Assembly (NCBI RefSeq): GCF_964204645.1
Contig: NC_134026.1
Location: 19,610,650 to 19,674,649 of the forward strand
DNA: 64,000 nucleotides
DNA from: Tubulanus polymorphus
Lineage: Eukaryota; Nemertea; Palaeonemertea; Tubulaniformes; Tubulanidae
Reading direction: 5' to 3'
Part shown: positions 36,200 through 46,992 of the stretch, one piece after another
How positions within the stretch are numbered: the first letter of the stretch is position 1
Layout: each line of letters starts with the position of its first letter
Notes under the pieces: model-generated
Told to the model about the DNA's origin: nothing
Seen by the model: only the letters and a program-made list of their open reading frames with translations
Databases searched by the model: none
Made by a program: the position numbers and the translations under genes

Positions 36200-36545
36200 T
36201 CACCCGTGCTTCATCCAAAATACTGCACTTATCCCAGAAAATCTAAAAGACCATCTGCCCGTGCTTAAACCCAAAATCACGGTACAGTATAACCCAAAAC
36301 ATCAAAATCAGTGTTTCATCCGAAATGACTGCACCAAAATTAACAAACCTAGTGCTTCATCCTAAATGACTGCACTAAAACTAACAAAACCAGTGTTTCA
36401 TCCGAAATGACTGCACCAAAAATAAATAAAAACCAGTGTTTCATCCGAAATGACTACACTAAAATCAATAAACTCCAGTGTTTCATCCAAAATGACTGCA
36501 CTAAAACTAATAAACCCAGTGTTTCATCCAAGATGACTACACCAA
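36200..36545 (-). repeat. About 42-bp tandem repeats in the leader of the DIRS-like element
   Basis: Six to seven units built on CAGTGTTTCATCCGAAATGA followed by CTGCACTAAAA lie between the first ORF and the B terminal repeat, i.e. in the 5' leader on the minus strand. Units vary in length (about 40-45 bp). Repeats of this kind can act as promoter or RNA-structure modules; here that is only a guess. Confidence 0.75.
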
Positions 36546-36814
36546 AGTCTCCAAACCAGGCAAAAGGGGACCAAAACTAAAGAGGAAACCACAAACAAAG
36601 TTCCAAAGAAAAATACCAAATGCTACCGGAAAGGAACCACAGAAAATCGGCAAACGCAGGAGACAAAACTCACCACAAAACAGCTGACCACACACGTCCG
36701 ATAGCTTCGAAAGCAAACTAAGAAGTGACCGCGTCACTAGTGTCACATGATCAGTGTGGATAGTGTGGAGAACAGAGTCAGAGAAAATAGCAGCATAGAG
36801 CGGGATGCAAAAAC

Positions 36815-39090
36815 TATGGAATACCTCAAGGGCCATACGACTTACGAGTTACGTTTTACGAGTTACGATTTACGTTTTACGAGTTACGATTTACGTTTTA
36901 CGAGTTACTTATACATTTCCTTGAATATTCGTTACGACTTCCGTTTTACGAGTTACTTATACATTTCCTTGAATATTCGTTACGACTTCCGTTTTATGAG
37001 TTACGAATTACAACTTAAATACGTTTTACGAATTACGAGTTACGATTTACGAGTTAAGTGTTGGAGTTTCGGTTCGCAAGAGTTCAAGGACAGTGGCCAC
37101 GTGGTAGGCATTTCACTGTGTGGGTGTAATTATTAGACGAATAACTGTAACGATGATGGATGGCTGTATGCGGCCCAGTGTTTTCAAAAAATAAATACAT
37201 TTTTTCTATATTGATGAATCTTGTTCTAATTATTAAAATCATTTCCAGCTTAGATCTACATATTGAAATATCGTCTATTAAAATCATCGTGCACGTAACG
37301 GGACAGTCATCAGTCAGTGTGCATTGTCAGCATTTAACAGATTTTGAGAAGGTTCGCACAGCAGATGGCCAACGCGCAGATTTTCTGCCCTGTAATAGCC
37401 CACTGCAGTCGAGATTGATTCACTATGTACAATAAATTACTCGACTTATTATGCTGTTTGAAATGACAATTCGACTTCATTTTGAAACCCGTTCTTTGAA
37501 TTTAGCGCGCTTCGGATATCCGAAGCCAATTAGTGAACCAGAAAGAAACTTTCCATGATGGGTTTCTGTGTAATTGTTTCTGTTTCATTCACCGAACTCG
37601 CTGTCAAAAAGGCGATTCTCGATATAAATAGTAATGGGTTTTCCCCGCGGGATACCCGCTTTGGGAAAGGCACCTGAATCGATGCTACGAGTTCGAATCC
37701 CAATATTTAGACGTAATTTATTATTCTTTGAAATTAATTCTTAGAATTTCTATTTATGATAGGATGTGCAGGTTTTGATTTGGTAATGATGTTAATAAAA
37801 GTTAACCTCTTAAGGTATTGTTTTCTATCTATCATTTGTGACGGATTAGTTCGATGCTCCTCACAACCCGCCCCACCACGTGTCACTTATTCACGGACAC
37901 GCGGATTGTATCATTTGTAATAGGCCTACCACATGAAAGAGTCCATGGCCTACCGATCACGCTATGTGCGATGAAAGTAGTGTTTGAATAAAACAAATTT
38001 TTAATGAAATAAACATTATTTATCATAATCAATCAATAGATCAGGTGCCGCCTAAATAATTGTTTGTTTCGTGAAATTTGTACAAAACTTTGCGACTTCG
38101 TCATGTCTTGTGACCCTGAAAATACTAGAAGAATCATCGGTATAAGCTTATAAAACGGCGAGGTCAACATAGTAACAACAACTTCGGGGATTGAAAAAAA
38201 AACTCGAAAGAATTATTTCTTATACTGATGAGTTATACTGATGGGGAGTAGCGACCGTCATTGACACCGGTTATTTATCCATTCACTATCAAATGTGACG
38301 AGCCCAATAAATGATTGCGCATAGATTCGGCCTCTCAGCATTTAGCACAGCAGTTCCGAGAAGTGTTAAGACCGATCAGCGCGCGCGCTATCTAAAACCG
38401 GTGCTAGTACGATCAATATCTACAGGTATTCTGTATTCTGTTAACTCGACCGCCGATCACACATCTATCTCTGTACTTCGATTTCCGATTTCAAAATCAA
38501 ACCCCCTGTTTCGCTCCCGGCAGGTGTGGTGGGTCTGTAAGGGACACTCAATCGAAAAATCAAACAAAATTTACCAGCCAAATAAATAAATAATGGGGAC
38601 AATCCCTATTTTAAGATCAAAAACCAAAAAAAAAAAAAAAATATCTACAGGTATATACGTGTTCAGTATTACACAGCGAGTACCAGTATGTTGATCGAGC
38701 GTCGTCGTAGCAACGCGCTATACAGCGGCTTGAACTAGCGAGTAACGTTAATTATCTTATAACCAAATTAGAGCACTTATAACCCTCGGAATCAAATATA
38801 AACCAAGCTGCACCATCTACATCAAGTAGAGAATACCTGTGTGAAATTACAGAATTGTCGGTCCACACAAACAGCTTAAATCGTGTCATAAAGAAACATC
38901 CACAGACGGACAGACATGACGACGATGCCATAGATGGGTTCGTCTGACGACGAAACCCATCAAAAATGTGTAATTCGTAAAACGTAAGACGTAAAACGTA
39001 AGTCGTAACGTAGGAAATGTATTAGTAACTCGTAAAACGTAACTCGTAAGTCGTAAAACGTAACTCGTATGGCCCTTGAGGTATTCCATA
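36815..39090. mobile_element. Element with inverted satellite-like arms
   Basis: TATGGAATACCTCAAGGGCC at 36815 is perfectly inverted at the right end (to 39090). Inside each arm comes a run of short degenerate repeats of ACGAGTTACGTTTTACG type (36837-37058, and inversely 38976-39073). The interior (37.1-38.97 kb) has no recognisable gene; open frames such as 38311-38589 look random. An A-run is at about 38625. It may be a non-autonomous DNA element with satellite-bearing termini. Confidence 0.6.
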
Positions 39091-39093
39091 ATA

Positions 39094-39847
39094 AACCGTA
39101 AAGTTTCCCAAGTCTCCGTTTCTACCTAACGCATGCGCATTAGTCAGTGCTGGAATTGCTCTTAGTCGAGAAATCGGCACATTGCGCATGCGGCACTAAA
39201 TGTGAGCTACATGTAACCTTTAATAACTAATAGTCGCTGTAGTTTCCATTAGGTTCGAATCCCGTAAAAATATTGATCTTATTTACGCTGTTCATCTTAT
39301 AAGCGGCGCTATCAGATTCGAAACCCGAAAATTACTGATCGTATTTCAAGCGTTACGACATGAACTTTGATGATTAAAGTGTCACTGGGTTATTGTTTGC
39401 CGAGTAAAAAAGTGATAGCATCCCGAATATGAAATAATGAACTTTGATAGCCCAAGGATTTACTTTTAAGTGCTATAAGGTTCGAATCCCGAATGTGTAG
39501 CAGAAAAATACATTCATCCTTTTTAATATACCGATATATATCTTAGATTCTTAGCTTATGGCAAGACCACTTGAACACCTGTCATTCCCAAAAATACAAA
39601 TGATCCTCTAAGAGGATCATGAAGAGTCTTAAGTGACCAAACAAACTGCGCCTTCCCGCTGCGCAAAAGTTCACGCAGGTTCATTCCGTTATAGTTCTAT
39701 GTTTCAGCGTTCTGACATGACCCAGTTTAGGAAAAAATACACATGTAGCGACGCATGCGCACGCGACCAATTTCTGGACTTAGAGGATTTCCCCAACACT
39801 TCCTAATGCGCATGCGTTATAAACAGAGGCTTGGGAAACTTACGGTT
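39094..39847. mobile_element. 0.75 kb element with about 48-bp inverted ends and B-box motifs
   Basis: AACCGTAAAGTTTCCCAAG and the following CTAACGCATGCGCATTAG at the left are mirrored at the right end (CTAATGCGCATGCGTTA, CTTGGGAAACTTACGGTT). No transposase is present. The interior contains two copies of GGTTCGAATCCCG (about 39255 and 39478) plus the variant GATTCGAAACCCG, all resembling tRNA B boxes, and a 21-bp near-perfect palindrome ATGATCCTCT-A-AGAGGATCAT at about 39600. Confidence 0.72.
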
Positions 39848-40579
39848 TTTGCGAGCGGGATATAGCCTCACCTTACCCTAACCCTATCCCTAGGGGTAAA
39901 AACGGACCCTAATCCTCACCCTAACCCTCTGGACCCTCTAGACCCTAACCCTATCGAAACCCTAACCCTACACCCAATATAATGATGTTATTGTTATATT
40001 TTATTACTATATCTTATTATATATAGCCATTGGCAAAATAGCGTTTACTAAAATAATGCCGCATTGGCAAAATATCCACTTCCTAAAGGGCATAAAGATA
40101 AAGACAAACAGTTTCAAATCGGCATCCAACTTATATGTTTAGTCACCAAATTTTTTTCTCCAATTTTCTCTTTGCTGCATGGTCAAAAAGAAAAAACATT
40201 TTTGTGCCTTCGAAAATCGAAGCCGTAGTACTTGATTATATAGGTTATTTGGTGGGTTTAAGAGGGGATAACATTATAAGCACGTCGCACATTGTATAGG
40301 ACGATACTATCGCGTGTGTACGCTAACCTGAAAACGTATTTTTCTATTATTATGCGCAGTCTCACGATAAATGATAAAAGTACGGATCTTATATGAACAT
40401 TTTGTTCTCGCGCGATCCAAGATTAAAGTTGGAGATACATGTAACTACTCACACTTAAATGATTTCCCACCCCATATTGAATACAGGGTTGTCCAAAAAT
40501 AAATTTGTCATTATTCACTAACGCGTCATATATTTTGACATACTGACGAAGCGAAGAACCCCGACATACCGACAAACCC

Positions 40580-40820
40580 GTGCGTGGATTACCCTTATAT
40601 AAAGTGACTGGGATCGAGGGGCTGTGTGATGCGTGGATTACCCTCGTATAAAGTCGCTGGGATCGAGGGGCTGGGTATGTGTGTGTGGATTAACCTGATT
40701 TAAAGTGGCTGGGATCGAGGGGCTGGGTATGTGCGTGGATTACCCTTATATGAAGTGGATAGGATCGAGGGACAGGGTTTTTTCGAGGATTACCCGTGGC
40801 TGATTCGAGGGACCATGGGT
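40580..40820. repeat. Minisatellite, about 50-bp unit
   Basis: About five diverging tandem units contain GCGTGGATTACCCTTATATA, AGTGGCTGGGATCGAGGGGC and TGGGTATGTG. The last units are the most decayed. The array runs up to about 70 bp before the first recognisable exon of the Ly6-like gene. Confidence 0.8.
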
Positions 40821-40887
40821 ATGTTGGTTTGTCAGTATGTAAGTAGAAAACTGAGTGCGCAGCCGAATTACTCCTTTTTTGAAACAG

Positions 40888-42076
40888 CTGTTCAAGAAAT
40901 GGTCTGTGCATCTTGTGAATATCATAACGACGATTATAAGACAGAATATGATAAATCAAAACGATTAGCTGAAGAGAGTAAGTTCATTTGTCACATCAAT
41001 ACATCTTATGTCTATTTCAACTTGACTTGACAGCACATTTGGTGGGCTACAGTCAGTTTCGGTTATACATGACAAAACGGTATAATATATGGTTATGTCT
41101 GTATTTTTACCAAGTACCGGTAATATCTTTTCATGATGACCTATGTATAGTATATTTTACCACACTTTTAGTTGATGAATCGTGACGCTTTGACAAACTG
41201 CGTCCCAGGATTTATGACGGGGTTGCTTATCTAACCAACTTTTGAGCAACTGGCCCCTGGGAGGTCGTAATAGGACTCCAGGACAAGACTTGTCTGGCAG
41301 TTGAACTAAAACAAGGTTTTTTAATCCATTTTACACTATATTGAAGGATTGCAAATAGTCTTCATTGAATACAGGATTGAATAAAGAAAAGTGACTCGAT
41401 TTAAATGTTTAACGTTAAATGTCTTATACATAACATAATTTTTGATAATTTGAAAAAACTTCATGAAGATTTAGGGAAGAATTTAGGGGAGTGTTGCTGA
41501 TGTCGCCATAGTGTAAAATGTTTTGTTATTTGATTCAGGTGGTTTTATATCTAACGCCGCAAACGAGACCGGCAGAGAGCTTTTTATTTGATTCAAAAGA
41601 TGCAACAGGTGCGATAGCCAAGCCAAAACCTGAATTGCACGAATTTTACTATAAGAACATACTGAACGTAACGTGTCCTGAAGGTTATCGATGCGGGCAA
41701 GTCAAGATGAGCTTGTTTAATTGCCCCCAGCGAAGTTAGTCGCTGAATCACCGGTTTTGAAACTCACGTCCGTTTTTTTTTTTATTTTAGAAAGTACATT
41801 ACACAGATAAAGCATTAAGTTGAGGTTGCTTCAAGGATTGCAGCAAGGAATTTAAATCAATCAGGAGAAGTGGACTCGGCCCTAATGTATTGCTGCACAT
41901 CTGATTACGACTACTGTAACAGTGCTGCTATTTACAGGATAAATATGATGCTAATAGTTATGGTTGTTTTTGGTGTTTGGTGGTTTAAGTTAAATTCGCT
42001 TTGTAAGGCTAGAACTATTTTACTTTTAAACAAATTCACCTCTCACCGTGATTACGCTTATAGGTTACTACCTTAG
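40888..42076 (+). pseudogene. Ly6/uPAR-like three-finger protein, exon remnants
   Basis: Three exon-like pieces carry the cysteine pattern of Ly6/uPAR proteins, which are small secreted or GPI-anchored. Piece 1 (40888-40977, acceptor and GTAAGT donor) reads MVCASCEYHNDDYK. Piece 2 (from 41609, matching phase) reads ILNVTCPEGYRCGQVKM. Piece 3 (from about 41791) reads GCFKDCSKEF and then, in another frame, YCCTSDYDYCN, the closing CCxxDxCN signature, followed by a hydrophobic MMLIVMVVFGVWWF that would serve as GPI signal. A TGA before GCFKDC and a frameshift before the last block indicate decay, unless a splice site is misread. No signal-peptide exon was found. Confidence 0.5.
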
Positions 42077-44088
42077 AATATAGAGAGCATTGTGTAAAAC
42101 ATTTCGCATGTTAAATACAAATTTGTATGGCATTGGGAATGGAATCTGGGACTTACAAAACGGGGAAATCTGTGAAAAAAATAATTACGTACTACCATAG
42201 AAAATAATTACAGAAATAACTGGTTAACTATGTCCAATGTGTTCAAGAGAAAAGTCGCAGAAAAGAAATGTACATAGATTCACCTAAATGGAATAAGATT
42301 TTGAAAGCGGCAGTTCTAAGAATAAGATAATATAAAGCGGAATTTGTTATATACAAATTGTTCCAATTTTTTACTTGCTGTGAATACCTATCAAAATTCC
42401 AATAATGAGAGGCGTTTGCGGTTATCTAAGATATGACGTTGCAAAACTGTTGACGTTGAATATCATTGTGTCCATAATGAAATAACATTTTTGAAATTTG
42501 ATATTTAACTCTATTTCATGCAGCTAATCTTTGGAAAAATTTAAATCTCTTGACCAAAATTGCTAAATGTGTGAATGCTACGTTCAAAACCATGTTGTGA
42601 TTATTTTGTTGTAGTAGTATTTTCTACATGTATTTGATTTATCATTTGTTAGAAAATGTAAATAGGTGTGAAAATTTTACAAAACTGATGCGCAATAGGT
42701 TATATCAATAACATTCTATGTGATAATGTTAATTTTCTTTTGTTTGATTTTATAGTAAATACTGTAATCCTCTATGTACCACTAAGTGTGGTTAGAGTGT
42801 AATAAATCTTATCTAATCATTCTTATCATTTTTTTCAAGATGATTATCTTCCCTATTGGACGCGATCGATTTCAAATCAACAAGTGTTAAAAATGAATAC
42901 TGCTGATAGGCTGATTAGATTAAGATTAGATTGAAAACTTCAGAAATGTAGATTGAAATATGTAACAATTGCGAACTTTTGGATGGAATGAGCAATAATT
43001 TAAGTTGAATTATCGGGAAGACGATTTCAATGTTTATCACTTCACCAGCGTGCATTGTTGCATTAACTTTATAAATGAGTGATATCATAAAAAGGTTAAT
43101 GATCAGCTGAGTTCATCGATATTTTTACTTTGTTTCTATCTTAATCCGATCCAGAGATATAAACGAAATAATAAAATTAAACGGGGGAAAAATAGGGACA
43201 AAAAATTCAACAATGTGGACCTGGCGGGTACCCAAAAAATGGTTAAAAAGCTTATTCTAGGTAATGAGGATTTTGTTTATAAAACCATAGTGAAGCTTAT
43301 CAACCCCAATCGTCGTTTAAAACTTACTTCTTAATCATTTGGGTTCCTTGTAAATATGTATAGTACATGCTTTTATCTTACATAACACATATGCTGTGTA
43401 CAGATGTTGTTTTCTTTTTTCTTTGTCAAATATTGTTTGATCTATATTCTATGTTAAGTTTTGAAATTGTGTATACTTCTTGATGTTCCTGTGCAAACCT
43501 CTCGTTGAGGTGTTGAGTGTAAATAAATTTCAATTTCGATATTCATATTCAAATGATAGATCTACTAGTCCCTTGCTGTAATTTATTTCAAAAGTTTTGA
43601 TGATGGCAGTTTATCATAAACCTGGACACATCAATCTATGGAAATTCTAGGACATTTAGAAAAAATTAAAACAAACATACATATACTCAGCGACCACTCG
43701 CAATAGAAAGATTTTAAGATAGATAATTATCCGTAAACATGTTAAAGTCAAAGAAAATAAAGATAATATGAAATATGAAAGCAATATTTATCTGCAGCTT
43801 GATGACAAATGGGGAGCCGCGCTTAGAGTGACCAGTAGATGTTATTAAAATCAAATTCATACCGCAGAGTACGATTTCGAGGATCTGGAACTAGTTCCAT
43901 ACGTCACACAGGTATAGTCCGTGCCATTCGCTTCCATTGGATGAAAAAAGAAGTAAAAGTTATGCATAAATTTAACGTAGTTTCTCAAAAACATTTTTTT
44001 CGTATAGATGCTGCGACAAAAGATATTAAAAATATAAATGGATCACGACACTTAGTGACGGTTGGACGATTGATAATCGCATTTTGAA
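42077..44088. other. Intergenic, LINE-like 3' tails possible
   Basis: No coding exon is recognised. Two places look like retroelement 3' ends: GTGTAATAAATCTTATC at about 42798 and GTGTAAATAAATTTCAAT at about 43518, both after short T-rich stretches, but without coding sequence to prove it. The last about 200 bp before 44089 is homologous to the 3' flank of the second receptor gene (after 55337), so it belongs to the receptor duplication. Confidence 0.4.
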
Positions 44089-45204
44089 CTAAGCGCAATA
44101 ATGCAAGCGAAATAATTTACTGCCCGCTTTTCTGAAAATATTATTGGTGGCGCAATAAATGATGAAGTTGAGCGACGAGTCAACACAGCTAAGCAAAATG
44201 CCAACTTTTCTCATAACCATCGAATGGTCACCACTGATGTTGACCCTTATACCAAAAGCCATCAAGACGAAGTAAAAAAGTCTGTCTAACCCGGCCGGAA
44301 TCTCACAAACGAAGAATACGAGAACGATGGATAAGACCATTTTCAAGATTTTCGCCTCGTGTGTCGAGTGAGACCCGCTTTCTTTTGAAACGTCGTGCGC
44401 TGACAACATTTGACGCCGTTTCGCCGATCGATGGCGTAGAATGAACGACAGTAAAACGATGTTCACAATGACTAACGAAAACAGCGGTACTATGACCGTC
44501 ATATACAAGTACGTGAGACCAGTAAAATGTGTCGCCACTGCTGGATTATAATTAAATATGGTGCGGGTCGTTTTGGCACCGAATGCACCCATTGTGAAAA
44601 CGAGTAGCCCATTTCGATTGTTACCAAAACAAGGCGACGTTGCTGGCCCCGGTAAAGTAAGAGGAAAGAAATATGGCCAGTTGCAAAAAACAGAAAATAT
44701 AAATATGAACACAGTGACACCTATGAGCTGTTTCTTGCCCCAGAAACGCTTATAATAAAGTGGACTCATCACGACGAACAACCTCTCTAAGTTGATGATC
44801 ACTACCGCCCAGTTACGGGACATCTGGAAAACGAAGAATAATGGCATTGCCCAAACAATGAGCTCGTGGCCGAAATACCAATCATCGTAGCCAAACATCA
44901 AATCATAGTTTATAACCGCCAACAGGATCATGATACGGAACGGGTACATGATGAACACCGTGATCACAAACAAAAGGTCGAACCAAGCCAGGATAATAAT
45001 GGAACGATAGCTAGCGACTCCCATTTTGTTAAACACTATGATTGTTACGATGTTGAGAAATATTCCGATGGTAGCAGCAGGAAAATAAGTGCCCAAGTAC
45101 AAATAGACGCTAAACGCGTAATCCCACCTATATGGCGGGTACTTGCACACAGGTTCGGAAAGGCGAGTTGTCGAAAACACTCCAGTGTCATTCAGCAGAG
45201 TCAT
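44089..45204 (-). CDS. Rhodopsin-family (class A) GPCR, copy 1, intronless
   Basis: This 371-residue receptor has seven hydrophobic segments at about 32-58, 68-92, 114-138, 158-180, 229-256, 286-309 and 330-352. Class A marks are present but altered: ER at 140-141 within NLERLFVV replaces the usual DRY, TM6 has CEIPAG rather than CWxP, and TM7 ends NFIIY where NPxxY is expected. Glycosylation sequons occur at N5 and N322. The third loop is basic (RHRSAKRRQM). It resembles invertebrate neuropeptide-type receptors, but the ligand is unknown. Its paralogue at 54225 is nearly identical over the whole length, in opposite orientation. Homology continues about 250 bp upstream and 200 bp downstream, showing a genomic duplication rather than a retrocopy. 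Confidence 0.88.
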   Translation of the reverse strand: MTLLNDTGVFSTTRLSEPVCKYPPYRWDYAFSVYLYLGTYFPAATIGIFLNIVTIIVFNKMGVASYRSIIILAWFDLLFVITVFIMYPFRIMILLAVINYDLMFGYDDWYFGHELIVWAMPLFFVFQMSRNWAVVIINLERLFVVMSPLYYKRFWGKKQLIGVTVFIFIFSVFCNWPYFFPLTLPGPATSPCFGNNRNGLLVFTMGAFGAKTTRTIFNYNPAVATHFTGLTYLYMTVIVPLFSLVIVNIVLLSFILRHRSAKRRQMLSAHDVSKESGSHSTHEAKILKMVLSIVLVFFVCEIPAGLDRLFYFVLMAFGIRVNISGDHSMVMRKVGILLSCVDSSLNFIIYCATNNIFRKAGSKLFRLHYCA

Positions 45205-45500
45205 TATCTAAATTCAGGTTTCCCCAAAGGTTCACTGGGCGGCAAAGCTAATCAATTTTCCCGAGCAGTTCGGCACCAGTACATTTCCAAACAATCCTGT
45301 GTTGTATAGCTTGCTTTGCGTCGTTCGGATCTTGGCTTCCTAAGACTATTGAAACACGGCAGGGAGCGGCGTTCGAAATGTTGCCTCACTCCGTAAGGGG
45401 CCAACAAAACTCGAACCCGCTTGCACTCACGAATCAATGTAACGAACAGTGTCGTGGTGCACTGAACAATACCTGCGAGAGATGATTGCTAGCTAGGATA
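45205..45500 (-). promoter_or_regulatory. Duplicated 5' flank of GPCR copy 1
   Basis: Read on the minus strand this matches the plus-strand flank before GPCR copy 2 (about 53930-54224), including ACAGGATTGTTTGGAAATGT and GAACGACG-AAAGCAAGCTAT blocks. Conservation of a non-coding block beside both start codons suggests 5' UTR or promoter, or simply recent duplication. No TATA box is clear. Confidence 0.5.
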
Positions 45501-45769
45501 TACTGGTATCTCGGCTTAGTTGAAGAAAAGCTGCAAATACAGTATGTAATTTCAGTGTAACATGCCCGCAGGTAGTCAGTAACCTGTCTGGTTTAGTTTC
45601 GCAATCGGATATTTTCACAAACCATAGTCAGGAATAGGAAGATCATTTTCAATGACATTTTCAGTAGATTTTACTCCCGAGTAAAATTCACCTGTCATTT
45701 CATAGTATTTTAAGATATCCGTCTAATTCTTGTTGTAATCCACGCACAACGATTCCATCGTTTGTTCGA

Positions 45770-46463
45770 TACATGACTTGATTTGATTTATTTTGCATGA
45801 ATAATTGGTACAGAGATTATAACATGACATAATAGTCATTATAGTCAGTGTAACAATAATTCATGCGAGGAATTGAAGAAAAGCCAGTAAGGCTTATACT
45901 AGTCTAAAAAATCCCTCACCACATACACTCACATTCTCGCACTTATACATACACCACGCATACGTTACTAGAGACACTCTTAAAGGTATGAATATAAATC
46001 AGACTTGAAGTCACATCACACAATTAAGGTTATATAGTAATAATTAGACAAGAGCAGACTTCTGAGACTGTTCCGAAATATATTTAAATGGGGCTCATTT
46101 TTCAATTCAGATGGTAGATTGTTCCAGTATTTTACACCTTGAATTTTAATGCTTCTAGATTGAATATTAGATTTAGAAAATTCGATGAAAAGATCATTGA
46201 TTCTGCGCGTGTTGCGCCAATTAGGCCTGGAACACCGAAAAATGAAGAAGTCTTCGAAGGTCGGGTAACAAATTAATATTATAAAATTTACAGAACGTGA
46301 AATTTCGAAGCTGATGTTTGTAAATATCACATGATTTCAGGATTTTGAGTCTTTTGAAAATTGGCGACGTGTGTTCTAACCAGTCAGAGCGCGTTATAGT
46401 GCGTATTGCTCTCATACCAGAGGTCGAGTGGTCGAGCTCGCAAAAGCTCACTCTCCCTCTCAA
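45770..46463 (-). mobile_element. LINE 3' end, C-terminal RT fragment with frameshift
   Basis: The minus strand reads SPIFKRLKILKSCDIYKHQL in one frame and then SIKIQGVKYWNNLPSELKNE in another, with a stop at 46016. These are consecutive parts of a non-LTR reverse transcriptase C terminus (the WNNLPSE-x-K motif). One frameshift near 46300 breaks it. Untranslated tail sequence continues to about 45770, where AAATAAATCAAATCAAG ends the copy. Confidence 0.72.
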
Positions 46464-46528
46464 CCTCTGATATGAAACAAGACTTTCCCTATTACTTCTA
46501 ATAATTTCATAAAAATGAACATTATTTA

Positions 46529-46692
46529 GGGATCATTCATTTATTCGTATGCAAAAGATTTGAATTTTTCAACCCCTCCCCCCCCCTCTGTACGCAAAAT
46601 CGGCCATTTCTTTGTATACATTAAGCATTACAGTACGCAATTGCACTGACCCCTCCCCTCCCCTAATGCGTACGTTATAAATGAATGACCCC
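46529..46692. mobile_element. MITE, 164 bp
   Basis: GGGATCATTCATTTATTCGT at the left is inverse to the right end ACGTTATAAATGAATGACCCC with few mismatches. The interior holds a C-run and CCCCTCCCCTCCCC. No coding potential. Confidence 0.65.
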
Positions 46693-46992
46693 TTATATGA
46701 ATTTCATAGATTTCGAATTTAAAAAAAATGTCGAATAGATGGACAATTAAAAGAATATAAAAAGTAATTTACGATTCTTGATTTACAAACATTAAAGTGT
46801 GAGTAAAGTGTGAGAAATAATTCATATTTTAAGATTGAACATTTATATTTGAATGACTTAGATTCATTTTAATAAAAATTTTGTTATAAAAATGAAGAAA
46901 GAAGAAGAAGAACCGAAATTCAAAATCGAAATCAAAGAAACCAATGAATTATTTTCACTGTTAAACATCAAAGATTATATCAAATTTAGAGT

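Larger units (their letters stand above)
29618..36764 (-). mobile_element. DIRS-order (tyrosine recombinase) retrotransposon, apparently intact
   Basis: This 7.1 kb element is transcribed leftwards. Gene order is small ORF, zinc-knuckle ORF, reverse transcriptase-RNase H, tyrosine recombinase. It has no LTRs. Instead it has split direct repeats: block A (66 bp) at 29618-29683 and 29860-29925, and block B (52 bp) at 29808-29859 and 36713-36764. Each pair is identical base for base. The internal B-A junction reproduces the joined ends of a circular intermediate. Element ends begin ATAATATCCACACTGATC and end GATCAGTGTGGATAGT, inverse to each other. No methyltransferase domain was found, so it is nearer the PAT/Ngaro type than classical DIRS1; that is inference. 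Identical repeats and uninterrupted long ORFs suggest recent insertion. Confidence 0.88.
29492..40082. mobile_element. Composite block bracketed by about 55-bp inverted repeats
   Basis: The segment at 29492-29546 (GTGGATATTTTGCTAATGCG, ending CTATTTTGCCAATGG) recurs inversely at 40024-40082. Just inside it on the left is the R1 core (GATTGGCTAATTGACGCC, GCATGCGCACAGAGG), and on the right the R1 C-rich end (CTCACCTTACCCTAACCC). Between them lie the DIRS-like element (29618-36764), an inverted-arm element (36815-39090) and a TIR element (39094-39847). This reads as one R1-related element later filled by nested insertions. The 39848-40023 stretch is C-rich then AT-rich filler. Confidence 0.55.

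Noticed and set aside
38311-38589. 92-codon frame in the interior of the inverted-arm element
   Set aside because: No recognisable motif, ends in an AAT-rich run, no conservation evidence.
39880-39975. CCCTAA-rich stretch resembling telomere repeat
   Set aside because: The same C-rich end is part of every R1 repeat copy, and the spacing is irregular, so it is not a telomere or a clear interstitial telomeric array.
44866-45309. 147-codon plus-strand frame across the receptor start
   Set aside because: Antisense to GPCR copy 1 and its flank; the counterpart around copy 2 is not maintained.
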